Shown here in pieces: positions 11,596 through 22,160 of a stretch of 64,000 bases of DNA. Under the pieces are notes generated by a model. The model saw nothing but the letters and a program-made list of their open reading frames with translations. It did no database searches and had not been told where the DNA came from. Source of the DNA: Pictodentalium vernedei (Eukaryota; Mollusca; Scaphopoda; Dentaliida; Dentaliidae); the NCBI GenBank assembly GCA_031216915.1, contig CM062292.1, forward strand, positions 200,095,262 through 200,159,261. The letters are read 5' to 3'. Both the position numbers and the translations under genes were made by a program. Every line of letters begins with the position of its first letter. Position 1 is the stretch's first letter.

Positions 11596-12065
11596 ATCCC
11601 GATAATACAGTTCAACTTTCAACTGATCACAAAAGAAAAGCAAGGTTGTGTGTAGTTCTGCGAAGCAGAGAATGATTCTAACTAATTTCCAAGACAATGG
11701 CGGCTAGTCTTTTATACTCTTCAATTTATGATCAATGTGTGTTGCCATGACAATGCCACAGGATAGTGTGAGGTGTCATAGCTCCTGATTTATATCTATT
11801 TATTTATATTTATATATTTATATTTATATAATATTATTGTATTATATTATATTATTATATTATTTATTGTTATATATTATTATATTATATTATTTGTTAT
11901 TATTATATTTATCTTAAGTTATAAACCAGGGACTGGGGGGGGGTACAAAGCAGGAAATGATATATGGGTGGTACCTACCCATGACCGGTACTAGTATAGC
12001 GGTACCGGTACTGACAGGCCGGTACCACCGGTACTGGTACCGGTACTGAGTACCTATGACAACCC
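10642..12065 (-). mobile_element. Truncated hAT DNA transposon inserted in DIRS-A1 Gag
   Basis: The insert interrupts the Gag frame. A probable 8-bp target duplication with one mismatch flanks it (TCTGCCAG at 10634-10641, TGTGCCAG at 12066-12073). The termini are similar inverted sequences (AGTGACCGTAGTACT against GGTTGTCATAGGTACT). The right portion carries an AT-only stretch (11800-11905) and clustered GGTACCGGTACT-type subterminal repeats (11985-12050). It encodes only the first part of a transposase. The boundaries may shift by a few bases because TIR and duplication overlap. Confidence 0.75.
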
Positions 12066-12727
12066 TGTGCCAGACTTTGACGGTTCTGGATCAGGACTCC
12101 ACTTCCCTCGGGCTTTCCAAGCCCAAGTCTACCATCATTCCAATGACGACTCTGGAGTCCACGTTGGGCTTATCTAGAGAGATGCTTGGCATGCTTTCTC
12201 TCTCAGATCACGTCGTCTCAGCTTTGGCTGCTTATCTGCCTCCAGATAAGTTTGACGAGGTACAGGCTCCTTTGCGTGTGCTGTCCAAGGTGCTTATGCA
12301 TCTTACTCACACGCATGCCTGTAACACGGCTAATCTGGAATTAGTTCGAAGGGACGTTGTGCTGGACACAGGACAATCTCTTCCCGAGGAGCAGCGTGCT
12401 GCTCTTCGATCTGCTTCTTTGGCAGGTCCGCAACTTTTCCATGGTTCCGTGTCGACGGTCCGGGATGACGTCCTACGTCATTCCAAAGATCAGCTGCTGT
12501 TTCATCAGCTTGATCAGCCTTCTAGGGGAGGCAAGGGCTGTTCCAAGCCTAACAAGTACCCTTCTGCTTCCTCTGTGAAGCAAAAGGCTGGTCCTTCTGC
12601 CGCTGCCTCTACTTCTTACTCAAGGGGTAAGGGTAAAGGTCGGCAGAATCGAGGGAAGTCTCAGGATTCTTTATTTAGTAGAGGAGGTGGTTTCTCCTCT
12701 CGCGGGCCTCGTCGGGGCTCGAAATGA
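12066..12727 (+). pseudogene. DIRS-A1 Gag-like protein, C-terminal part
   Basis: Continuation of Gag after the hAT insertion. It carries LVRRDVVLDTGQSLPEEQR and LFHGSVSTV, closely matched by LELVRHDAALATS and LLFDGKLSAI in DIRS-B1 Gag. It ends in an Arg/Gly/Ser-rich tail (YSRGKGKGRQNRG, then RGPRRGSK), a plausible nucleic-acid-binding tail. The stop at 12725-12727 overlaps the RT frame, which lies +1. Confidence 0.7.
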
Positions 12728-14721
12728 AGGTCCTCACCTCGACTCGTCCCAGGTTGGAGGAAGGATAGCAGAGTTCGCAGACCATTGGGCCACCATCACA
12801 TCTGATCCGTGGGTGTTAGATGTTGTTCGGTCCGGGCTGCGAATATCCTTCCGACGGCACCCCACTCTGTCAAGGGTGCCTCTTCCAACCACAGTTCCTT
12901 CAGACGTTTTACGTCAGGAACTTTTGTCCACGGAGATTGGCAATCTCCTGGCAAAGGGGGCGATCGAGGTCGTCAAGAACATTCAGTCAGTGGGTTTCTA
13001 CTCCCGCCTGTTCTTGGTGCCGAAGAAGGACGGCCGACTCCGACCGGTTATCGATCTGAGTATCCTGAACCAGTCTACCATTGCTCCCAAGTTCAGCATG
13101 GAGACTTTCAGGTCGGTCCGCCAATCAATTCACCAGGGAGATTTCGCTGCCAGCATCGACCTGCGAGACGCTTACTTACACGTTCTGATGCATCGGGCGT
13201 CACGGAAGTATCTCAGGTTCGCTTTTCTGGGGCGAGTTTACCAGTTCAAGGCCATGCCTTTCGGCCTCAAACTGGCTCCTTGGGCCTTCACCAGACTGAT
13301 GTCGCATGTGATAGTGTTCCATCGCACACAGTCCAGGGTGACTACTTCGGCATATCTGGACGATATCCTCCAGAGGCATTCCAATGCTGCCTTACTGGAG
13401 TCGGATGTCGCCACTCTGTTGAGCTTGCTCACATCGCTAGGATTCAGAGTCAACGAGGAGAAGTCGGACCTGGTCCCTTCTCAGTTGTTTTGTCATCTGG
13501 GGATGTCTTTCCAAACCCAATTCAATTTGGTAGCGGTTCCCCAGGCCAGGGCTGTGATTCTCTCAGCTTTTGCTCTGACTCTGTCCCAGTCCACGTCCGC
13601 GACCGCTCGGAGTTTTCTCCGGCTGATCGGTCTCTGCGGTTCGGTGATGGATCTCATTCCTCTAGGTCGGCTGTGTGTCAGACCTCTCCAACACTTTTTG
13701 CTCAGTCGTTGGAGGCCGAATGTAGATTCTCTGGATCAGGTGCTTCTGTTTCCGGAATCTCTGTATCCTCACCTTCTTCCCTGGACAGATGTTCAGTGGA
13801 TTACGCAGGGTGTTCCATTGGACTTACCCACGTCCGATCGCGTTCTGATGGCAGATGCCAGCGATCTCGGATGGGGTGAGACGTTGGATCCTCTCGGTCT
13901 TTCCCTGGATGTGGGACCAGGATCAAGCAGCTCTACACATCAACCAGAAGGAGCTTCTTGCCCTTCTTCTGAGTTTCAGGCAGTGGATCTCTCACCTGTC
14001 GAATTGCCAGGTCCTTCTGCTATCCGACAATTCGACAGTGGTTGCTTACATTCGGAACCAGGGCGGCACGCACTTGGTTCCGATGTACGAATTAGCTCGG
14101 GATCTTCTACTGCTCGCTCAGGATGTTCACGCTGGAGTGGTTGTTCGTCACATTCCCGGTCGTCTGAACGTCCTAGCTGACTCCCTGCCCCGACAGGGCA
14201 GGGTTATTTCCACCGAGTGGATGCTCCACAGGGCAATGTTCCAGTCGCTTTGCGTTCTCTGGGGACGTCCCCACATCGACCTCTTTGCGACTCGTTGGAA
14301 CCATCAGGTGGACATTTTCGTGTCCCCGTGTTCAGATCCTCTGGCTTCTGCCATTGACGCTCTGTCACTCGATTGGAACGGTTTAGTCAGCTACACCTTC
14401 CCGCCGGTTCCGATTCTTCCTCAGGTTCTAGCCAATATTCGAACCTGCAGTTGTCGAATCATTCTGATCACTCCCCTGTCGCCTCAGCGGGTGTGGATCA
14501 ATCAGCTCCACTCGCTGATGGCGGCGGTTCCAGCATGTCTCCCGCTACGTCGCGACCTTCTTTGTCAAGGTCGCCCGAGGAGGTTTCACGTCGACCCGAC
14601 TTCATTGTGCCTTCACGCATATCTTTTGTCAGGTCCTGTCTCCTCCGTAGAGGTTTTTCGAGACGAGCAGTGGAGTGCATTTCTTCTTCAAGGAGGCACT
14701 CTTCTGTCGATGGTGTGCTGA
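12687..14721 (+). pseudogene. DIRS-A1 reverse transcriptase-RNase H (frameshifted)
   Basis: Reverse transcriptase with RPVIDLSILN, DLRDAYLHV, AMPFGLKLAPWAFT and the catalytic box AYLDDIL, then RNase H with LMADASD, INQKELLAL and LLSDNSTVVAYIRNQGGTH. The C-terminal block (HIDLFATRWN ... ITPLSPQRVW) corresponds to the region that in DIRS1 has been compared with a DNA methyltransferase; I cannot confirm that fold. An indel near 13,910 moves the reading from one frame to the next within RNase H, so the protein is broken. It overlaps Gag at the 5' end and the recombinase at the 3' end. Confidence 0.85.
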
Positions 14722-15651
14722 TCACTCTGTTGATTATGCCAATCCTTAGATTTCACAGATTGCGGAGTTTCTGGTATATCTGTTTGATTCTCGGGGTCTC
14801 CAGCCTGTTACCATCAAGGGTTACAGGTCCATGCTTTCAGAGACTTTTTCTTATGTGGGGAAGCGTCGTATCGGCACTAATCCTTACCTCTCCAAGCTTG
14901 TTCGGCACTTTTCTTTGAAAAGGCCTCGGACTTTGCAGCTTACTCCACGATGGAATCTTTCGTGGGTGCTGCTTTGCTTGGGGGGGGGGGGGGGGGGTGG
15001 CACCCTTCCCGTTCGAACCTTTATCCCAGGTGGATATGCATTTTCTCACATATAAGACGGCTTTTCTGATGGAATTTGCTTCGGCCAGACGGGTTAGTGA
15101 GCTTCACGCCCTCTCGGTTGACCCGGCCTTTTTTAGGAGCTCTCCCAACAGTGTTACTTTTACCACTGATTGCTCTTTTTTGGCCAAGAATCAGTTACCA
15201 GATACTACTCCTCCTCCTATCTGTATCAGGGCTCTTCCTTCTGTTGAGGGTAATCGCCCTTTGCTCTGTCCGGTCCGTGCTATTCGCATTTATCTCGATC
15301 GGACACGTTTCATACGGAAAGGCAGGAAACGTTTTTTTCTGTCTCTTATTCCGGGTCGACAGAAGATCTCTCCTCAATCCATTTCTCGATGGATTTGTCT
15401 TGCTATTCGTACGGCTTATGGGCGTTTAGCAGCTGGCGATTGTATTACCAATCATATTTCTGCCCATGAGGTGCGGGCACTATCCACCTCTTAACTCTGT
15501 CAAGATGTCGGATGTTATGCAGGCAGCCTACTGGAGAAATGCTTCTACTTTCTCCACCTTTTATCTGCGCCAGTTGCAGGAGCAGAAGGAGGACCTTTTT
15601 GCCCTGGGTCCTCTTTCTTCTGCTCAGGCTGTTGTCAGCCATAGCCATTAG
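14590..15651 (+). pseudogene. DIRS-A1 tyrosine recombinase (broken)
   Basis: The recombinase keeps ARRVSELHAL (catalytic Arg I), HEVRALSTS (His-x-x-Arg) and the TFYLRQL nucleophile Tyr block, but they lie in three frames. Lesions include a deletion before WCADHSVDYANP near 14,712, a run of 18 G at 14980-14997 that replaces coding sequence between WVLLCL and FEPLS, and loss of about 7 bases at 15,490 just after HEVR. The RNase H frame overlaps its 5' end. Its role in intact elements is integration of the circular DNA. Confidence 0.8.
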
Positions 15652-15871
15652 GCTGGCTTCTTGAAGGTCGGTTTCAGCCTTGTTCTGTTACTGCCCTTTT
15701 TCTGTCTGTGTGTCACACAGGCCCGTATGTCTCCTTTCATTGTCCTTTACCAATGATTGCGACGTTATGGTTGATAAGCCTCGGGACCTCTTCCTTCTGC
15801 TTCAAGGTTCCAGTGCACTGGGGTTATGTGTGGGCTGGTTATGCAATTCCCTCCAGCCTATTGTTTATTCA

Positions 15872-15961
15872 GCCTGAAGTAAACAATTGTGAGTAGATTG
15901 ATAAGAAATCTAAATTTTATAGTAAATTTCCTTTCTTATTATACCTACCACAATTGTTTAC
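15872..15961. repeat. DIRS-A1 internal complementary region
   Basis: It holds GTAAACAATTGTGAGTAG (complement of the left end) followed by the complement of the right end (CCTACCACAATTGTTTAC) in one block. This is the diagnostic DIRS1 arrangement, proposed to template the joining of both ends in a circle. Confidence 0.85.
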
Positions 15962-16044
15962 ATGGAGGCCCTCCCGTCTTCTTTACGGGTAAAGAATGTT
16001 TCCTCCCTGCTGATCACATAACTCTAACGTTGACGGATTCAAAA

Positions 16045-16329
16045 AGAATGAGTCTTTAGAGACGGTATATGCGCACTGGCAACAGAAGTCGTGGAGATGT
16101 ACTTGGGAGAGAGCATCCCGTACTGGGTCTGTGCCCGTTGCACTCGACCCAGTTTTGGCTTATTTTTTCTTGGTGCTTTTGCACCACTTTTCTTTCCCAA
16201 ATTGCTTGGGAAAGACAAAAATAGAGAGTATTTTATCCGAGTTAGGGACTTCCACTGTAGTGCAAGCCTGAAGTAAACAATTGTGGTAGGTATAATAAGA
16301 AAGGAAATTTACTATAAAATTTAGATTTT
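16045..16329. repeat. DIRS-A1 right inverted terminal repeat
   Basis: Reverse complement of 8384-8640, ending GTAAACAATTGTGGTAGG and extended by about 40 bp (AAATTTACTATAAAATTTAG) relative to the left repeat. The same extension occurs inside the internal complementary region, which fixes the outer end. Confidence 0.85.
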
Positions 16330-16346
16330 AGAACTAATTTAAAAAA

Positions 16347-16543
16347 AGATACATCATAATTTCATTAAGTAGGATGACTGCTAAGTGAATGTATGGGGCA
16401 GCCCAATCAATATGTTCAGTGTACAGCCTTGGAGCGGTATGTTGAAAATTGTAATGGGTCTGTGCCCAAATAATGAATATGAACTCTTCCAATTGCTGCC
16501 ATTGAACTGACAAGAAATATACCACCAGGCTTCAAAGAGTTAA
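16347..16543. mobile_element. Truncated TTAA MITE just upstream of exon 3
   Basis: Similar to 4254-4494: shared CATAATTTCATTAAGTAGG, a CCAATCAATATGTTCA hairpin arm and CTGCCATTGAACTGA, ending in TTAA at 16540-16543. The left end is missing where DIRS-A1 sits. Only 28 bp separate its end from exon 3. Confidence 0.55.
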
Positions 16544-16571
16544 GTGTTGTTTTAATTTTTTTCAATTTTAG

Positions 16572-16696
16572 AATGGACTGGATGAGATCTCGTGTGAGTG
16601 AACCTGATAATGATGAATCTAAAAGATATCCGTACCTGCTGAATGTGAATGAAGACCCACAGTTAAGTGGGGTTATCAAAAGATGTATTTACAAAG
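16572..16696 (+). CDS. KIF28: KIF28-type kinesin-3, exon entering the FHA domain
   Basis: A 125-bp exon encoding YPYLLNVNEDPQLSGVI. This is the standard entry to the kinesin-3 FHA domain (the PxLxNxNEDPxLS signature), and its wording closely resembles what I recall of KIF28 proteins. The acceptor is CAATTTTAG and the donor is GTTTGT at 16697. The phase is two bases in (an AG|A arginine codon) and one base out. Its upstream intron ends in a degenerate MITE that stops only 28 bp before the exon, preceded by DIRS-A1. Confidence 0.9.
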
Positions 16697-17028
16697 GTTT
16701 GTAAAATAAAGTTTCCACACAATGAAAGTTACCTTTATATAGGGCCTATCAATCATCAGCTTTTAGAGATTTAAGAAATACTCTAGTGTAAGCTTTCAGT
16801 GGGATTATTAGCACTCATGGGGTAAGGTACAGACCATAAAATGCTTGACAAACATTAACATTGCAAAACACAAGAGATATTTAGAGGGGTATTCCTTTTC
16901 TCCTCCCAACGTGACAAATTATCAAAAAGTGCTATTAAAGCACATTATTTAGCTGTCTCTAAAACTGTGTGGTTTATTGGTTTTGTGAGTTTTTTTCATT
17001 TTGGGGAAGCACCAAAATCATTTGTGTC

Positions 17029-17280
17029 TTAACCCTTTACCTAACGTAGAAAGCAGACGACACTTGCAAAAATAATTCTTGAATAACTAATTTTTTTCAT
17101 TTTTTGTCTCAAAAACATAGGTTATGACCCCTCGTTGGAACGAGCTTGACGAGCTCGTTCCAACGAGGGGTCATAACCTATGTTTTTGAGACAAAAAATG
17201 AAAAAAATAATGAAAATTAATTGGCGATTTTTGAGAATAGCGCTGGCCGGTTTTGGCCATTACGTTGGGTAAAGGGTTAA
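17029..17280. mobile_element. TTAA MITE (CCCTTTACC family), copy 1
   Basis: Starts TTAACCCTTTACCTAACGT and ends ACGTTGGGTAAAGGGTTAA, with exact TTAA at both ends. The centre is a near-perfect hairpin (17117-17203) with arms ATAGGTTATGACCCCTCGTT / AACGAGGGGTCATAACCTAT. Very similar copy at 56057-56307; degenerate copies at 30243-30477 and 37259-37492; split copy at 31195-31314 plus 36770-36867. Confidence 0.85.
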
Positions 17281-18705
17281 AAAAAATAAAAGCTTTTTTC
17301 TCTTTTAACTGCTTGAGGGCTACATTATTTTGATGGTCTGAATTTCTTCATCAAAATTTGTTTTATTACAAATTATTGAAGAGTGCTCACTGGCACTCTT
17401 CAGTAATTTGTGATAAAACAAATTTATATAAACAAAAATATTATTTGCATTTGACTGAATATGAGATATGAATAAGGAAAATGTTGGCCTTTGCTCAAGT
17501 ACCCTCATTTTTATGAAAGCCCTGATAGTGTCTTGTAGCAATCAACCAGTTAAATATAACAAATTGTAATTCTTTAGAAACAAAATCGATCATATTTGCA
17601 TTCCTCAAAGTCAGGTAATGGGTCATTTGACACATTTCTGTGTGACTTTTTGTTAAAATATGTAGGCTATTAAGTTTGATAAAAACTGTGGTCACTTTAG
17701 TCAAATGTATGCATGTCATATTTATTCTATCCCACAAAGAAATAAAGATCAGTTGACTTCAGAGGTTTTGTTCACTTTTGTGATAGCATGAATATTTATG
17801 AGCTGTCTTTTGTGATATATTTAACTTCTTGCATGCTGCTGGTGGATAATCCTGCCCATGACAAGATTTCTTTTGCCACTGAAATAAGAATAATTTGGGC
17901 ACATTTAATCAAATTTTACCTCTGTAAATTGTATGAAGTTTTTCAGTAATAATTACTAAAGATAAATTTAAATGAAGTTTTTATCAAATCTAGTCATGAC
18001 TGACTAGATTTGATGAAAAATATTTAGAAAATACTCAGCATGTTAAGAGTTAAATAATAATATTAAAGAATGAACAAAAGATGAGGTTATTAAAACACTA
18101 TATTTTGATATATGTATAAAGAATTGTTTTGAATTCAGTGTTGAAGTGACAATATTTGTGACCAAAAATATATATTTTTGACATGGTTGGTTACAACATT
18201 CCCTTAATGAGTTCAACATAATTCATGAATACTGTTTGATTACTGTTGACCAAAATACAAGTGCACAGTTTACAAAGTTAGGTACTCAACTTATCAATGA
18301 TAGTTCCCTCAGAAAATAATGTCTAATAACATTTACTGATGTTTTGGACACTGTCCATTAATGGTTTCAGTTTTTCTTGGACCACTCAAGAGTGTGACTT
18401 ATACACCAGCTGGTACAGTTTGTGGATATGTTTTGATCAAATGGATTGAGAGGCCATGCAGTGCAGCCATCAATCCCCTCTTGCTTTCCTCTGACAGACA
18501 GATTATTGAGTTTGTCCTTACTGATCACAATTACAGTACATTATTTCCACTGAATATGTAAAAGTCTTGTTCTGTTATCCTAATACTGTTGAAAGGCTGC
18601 TGATCACAAAAAGTTAAGAGAGACATTGAAATTATACAGTATCTGATCCTTCCATTGACTACAGATGGGTTGGTACTCAAACATCTGGGGGATTTATTTA
18701 TTTAT
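17281..18705. other. Intron stretch, one hairpin
   Basis: It holds a foldback around 17350-17425 (AATTTGTTTTATTACAAAT / ATTTGTGATAAAACAAATT around GAGTGC..GCACTC). I see nothing else recognisable. The frame at 18361-18561 has no support as a gene. Confidence 0.4.
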
Positions 18706-18970
18706 TATACCCCATGCAACAAAGTTGCGGGGGTATAATGTTTTTGACTGGTCAGTCCGTCAGTCTGTCAGTCCATCAGTCTGTCAGTCCCTCAGTCAGT
18801 CCTACTTATTTTCCGGACTTTTTTTCTACACGCTTCCAGATATTGAGCTGATTTTTGGCATGTGAGTCTAACATGGTGGCCTATAGATCAAGTTTGCATT
18901 TTGTTCCGCTCCACGGACTTTTACCAAAATTACGACCCTTGGACTCTGAAAAATTCCTCAAAATTACAGT
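18706..18970 (+). repeat. Noncoding repeat element, left part (split by DIRS-B1)
   Basis: Begins with the mirrored end TATACCCC..GCGGGGGTATA and a CAGTCCGTCAGTCTGTCAG run, then a module with ATTTTTGGCATGTGAGTC and ATTACGACCCTTGGACTCTG. It resumes at 26099 on the far side of DIRS-B1. Confidence 0.65.
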
Positions 18971-19173
18971 ATTTTTATACTGTACCAATGACCCAGACTT
19001 AGCTGGTGCTAACTCTAACAAAACCAGGGCCAAACACAAATTTTGCCCCCCAATCCCCAAAATTTGCATCCAAAACAAAAAGAAATCATGTCCTAAAGGA
19101 CCTCCATACTACGCCTCTACTGCGCATGCGCAGTGACGCAGTCGTCCCGAAATTGGCGCCAATTATCATTCTC
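18971..19173 (+). repeat. DIRS-B1 left inverted terminal repeat
   Basis: Starts near TACTGTACCAATGACCCAG and ends ..GGCGCCAATTATCATTCT. Reverse complement of 25869-26071. It contains TGCGCATGCGCA, itself palindromic. Confidence 0.85.
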
Positions 19174-20057
19174 TGTTTGGCCCTTCATCAGTCAACATCT
19201 CACTGATCTTTGTGCTTGTAAATCTCAGTTTAAAGGATGCCAGACACGTAATTTTTGGAGAAAATGTGATTCTAAGGAGGATAGAAGGAGGAGAGGAAAA
19301 AGAAGTGGCAAAAAATAATCAGGGCTGTACTTAAAATTTTTTGATGAAATTATGTTAAGTTGCCTATTTTCGAGGCATGGGCCTCTTGTTGTCATTCTTG
19401 CTAATTGTTGCACTGCTTATTCAGTGTTTCCTCTCCCCTAGCCTTCTAAAGTCCCCCCTGGCAATTCTCCCATGCTTTTGGCATATTTTTGAGAAATTTC
19501 ATTTCTAAAATTTCCTGGGAGAGTTGCTTGGTTACAGAATGTTTTCTGTTATTTTCCCCATAGTTACGTTTTCACCCATGGGTGTATAACATTTGTGTTC
19601 TGCATCTTCCATCTGATGTTCTACAGATTCTCCCCTGGGAGTCTCTGTTTTGCATCAGATAGAGTGTAATTGATGACTGATTCCGGGCCAGTTTTTTCAG
19701 TGCCTGGAGTCATGTTTTCTAGTGTGTTTACACTGTTTGTTTTCATTGGCAACAGCCTTTTTTGAGGGGGGCTGTTTGCTTTTGTGGTAGTTTATCTCAT
19801 TATAAGATACATTTATATTATCCGAAAGTGTCTCATTAATTATTTTATATAAATTTAAAATTTTTGACCACACTTTACCATCGGATCCATTGGGGCTCAA
19901 CGTTACTTTTCAGCAACTTGGGCTTCTCTGAAAAAATATTTTTTCAAAATTATTTTGTTTTGCAATTGTTTTTTCATTTATTAATGGATCATGTTATTAT
20001 GTATCTTTGTGTCAGGGGTTTTTGCGAGTAACTAGGACTTATTGTTGTTCTTTCACA

Positions 20058-22160
20058 ATGAAGGGACGTTGTTCAAATTGTAATAGGAAGAAATCTTCCT
20101 CTGACTTTCATGATCATTGTATTAATTGTAGTCAGTGTTCTCGCATTAATCCCTGTCCTATATGTGAACATTGGGATGAGAAACATTGGAAACGTGTGTC
20201 ACGATATGTTGTTTCTGGAGAAAGAGCGATGCCGCCTCTTTCTCTGCAAGGTCACTCTACTCTCTCAGTTTCTATTTCAGAGGAACCAGAACAGGGTGAT
20301 GTTTCCATGTTATCTTCTTCAAGTGTGCGTCCGTCGTCACAAATGAATTCAGAGCTAGCGGCAAAAGTGCTCATGGAGATTAGACAAATGTCGTCTGCTA
20401 GCTCGCCCGGTGTAGCGTCCATTCACCGAATGGTTCGGCAGCCGGGTTCATCCGATGCGGTCCAAGAGGAAATTTTGGGTGATGCGAGCACTATAAACAT
20501 AATAGATGCACACCCAGTGACGGCGGATAGTAAGCGAGAACGGAGGAAGCCTTTTAGTCCGGTTCATAGCTCGTCCAGGTCCAGCCGGGCCGCGAACGAG
20601 AGAGGTCCCTCTCTCGTACAACAACATCTGGGACCAGATGTTGTGGTACAAAATGTGTCTTTAGCGGAGCATACGTCCGTCACTCGGGACGCTCCGTTGT
20701 ATAAGCAGTCCGCAGAGACTGTTAAGGCTTCCCCTTCTTGTCAGCGCACACGACCGCACCTTGGCTGCGTGACCGCCGATATATTTCCAGCTTCGCCGAT
20801 GAAGGATTCTTCGGCGACCAGGTCACACCATCCGGCAGCCAGGGATTTGAGACCGATGGACTCCGGACGTTCGCATAGGAAAAGTATGCGGGAGCCATCT
20901 GATGCGGAGCTGCCCTCGGCGAAGCAGCGAAAGACTGCGCCTCCGCAGGTCTCGACGCCGGACATTCTTGTGCAGATAGCACAGCTTATCGCAGCATCCC
21001 AGCAGCCGACAGAAACGGTGTCGGATCGAGAATTATCCGACGACGCTGGGTCGGTACGCTCCGCCGAAGCATCGGGGGCGGACGACCGGGAACATCGTGA
21101 GGTCCGACCGGATGGTGAAAGGGATACGGATGACTTGGAGCTATCCCTTTCGGAACAACATAAAGCTGCCGTGGACTTCATCCGGCACTTTCTCCCTCAA
21201 GTTGTTCCGTCGGGCCAGACTGCTGCGCTTCCGGACAAGAGAATTATAGCGTCATTGGACTCTGAATTTTTTGAGCGGTTCAGGGACATCGCTCCCGAGT
21301 TTCCGTCGCAGTCCAATAATGTTGCTAGAACATTTGAATTATTGAACAACGCTATATTTAAACTTGCTTCCAGGACGGGGAAAGCAGGTTTCTTGTCCGC
21401 TAATACTCTCAACCTGCCTTTCATTAATGCAAGGAATAAATTCGATACGGCAGGACAGGGTATACCGAGAGTTCCTCTGCGAATGGATGACGAGGCGGAA
21501 GACTTAGAGCTATCATTACCGTCGTCAGCTTCTATTCCAACCGCGGTGTTGGAAACAGCTATTGCGTCTAACAGAGCCAATTTAGATGCCTTATCTTACG
21601 CAGATCACCTTACTAAGGCATTATCACTGCGCCTTCAAGGGGAAGAGTTTCAGGATATACAATCCTCTTTAAGACTTCTTTCAAGGGCAGTAGCTTATTC
21701 CACGTGTAACTCCGCCCTTTCAGTGGCAAATCTGGAGTTGGTTAGACATGACGCAGCCCTAGCTACATCCACACTAGTGGATTCTAAGGTGAAGAACTCT
21801 CTTAGAGTCGCTTCGGTCTCAGGAGAACTTCTCTTTGACGGCAAGCTTTCCGCTATTTATGATAAAATTAAAAAGAAAGCTAATGATTCTCTGTTGTTCA
21901 GATCGGCTCCTAAGAAGTCGGATACAGCAGACACGAATAAGACTGGCACTTCTGGGTCTAATGCGCCCAAGAGAGGTTCCTATAGAGGTTCCGGTGCGTC
22001 CTCTTGGTCTTATTCGAGAGACCGTCAGGATAGCGACTCTCGTTCGGGACGTCCTTCAGGCCGGGACAATCGGTCGGACGCCCCGAGGTCAACGAGGCGA
22101 GGTGCGGGTCGTGGAAGACGTGGTTTCTCCTACCGCAGGCCTCGCAGGTCCAGGAGGTGA
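20058..22160 (+). CDS. DIRS-B1 Gag-like protein, intact
   Basis: 700 codons from an ATG at 20058, chosen because MKGRCSNCNRKK is where the four DIRS copies begin to align. The Cys/His cluster at residues ~5-45 (CSNC, DHCINCSQC, CPIC) is C-x2-C...H-C-x2-C-x2-C-x5-C-x2-C, a likely zinc-binding module. The middle is Ser/Pro/charged. Residues ~370-600 are helical-looking and conserved with A1 (LELVRHDAALATS). The tail is Arg/Gly/Ser-rich (RGAGRGRRGF, RRPRRSRR). The role in RNA packaging is inferred from position. The stop overlaps the RT frame. Confidence 0.8.
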   Translation: MKGRCSNCNRKKSSSDFHDHCINCSQCSRINPCPICEHWDEKHWKRVSRYVVSGERAMPPLSLQGHSTLSVSISEEPEQGDVSMLSSSSVRPSSQMNSELAAKVLMEIRQMSSASSPGVASIHRMVRQPGSSDAVQEEILGDASTINIIDAHPVTADSKRERRKPFSPVHSSSRSSRAANERGPSLVQQHLGPDVVVQNVSLAEHTSVTRDAPLYKQSAETVKASPSCQRTRPHLGCVTADIFPASPMKDSSATRSHHPAARDLRPMDSGRSHRKSMREPSDAELPSAKQRKTAPPQVSTPDILVQIAQLIAASQQPTETVSDRELSDDAGSVRSAEASGADDREHREVRPDGERDTDDLELSLSEQHKAAVDFIRHFLPQVVPSGQTAALPDKRIIASLDSEFFERFRDIAPEFPSQSNNVARTFELLNNAIFKLASRTGKAGFLSANTLNLPFINARNKFDTAGQGIPRVPLRMDDEAEDLELSLPSSASIPTAVLETAIASNRANLDALSYADHLTKALSLRLQGEEFQDIQSSLRLLSRAVAYSTCNSALSVANLELVRHDAALATSTLVDSKVKNSLRVASVSGELLFDGKLSAIYDKIKKKANDSLLFRSAPKKSDTADTNKTGTSGSNAPKRGSYRGSGASSWSYSRDRQDSDSRSGRPSGRDNRSDAPRSTRRGAGRGRRGFSYRRPRRSRR

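Larger units (their letters stand above)
8378..16329 (+). mobile_element. DIRS-A1: DIRS-type tyrosine-recombinase retrotransposon
   Basis: A complete-length (about 7.95 kb) DIRS element with inverted terminal repeats (8384-8640 and 16045-16329), an internal complementary region (15872-15961), and Gag, RT-RNase H and tyrosine recombinase frames in that order. The internal region reads as the reverse complement of the right end joined to the left end, the arrangement expected if a circular intermediate forms. The shared junction bases appear to be TTT, so the ends are exact to about 3 bp. I see no target duplication, as is usual for tyrosine-recombinase integration. It is inactive: stops and frameshifts break Gag, RNase H and recombinase, and a hAT element splits Gag. 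Confidence 0.88.

Noticed and set aside
18361-18561. Small host gene (66 codons)
   Set aside because: No domain, no splice or start context, and it lies in an ordinary intron stretch.
20741-21580. Minus-strand frames of 127-146 codons in DIRS-B1
   Set aside because: They are antisense shadows of the intact Gag frame and match no family.
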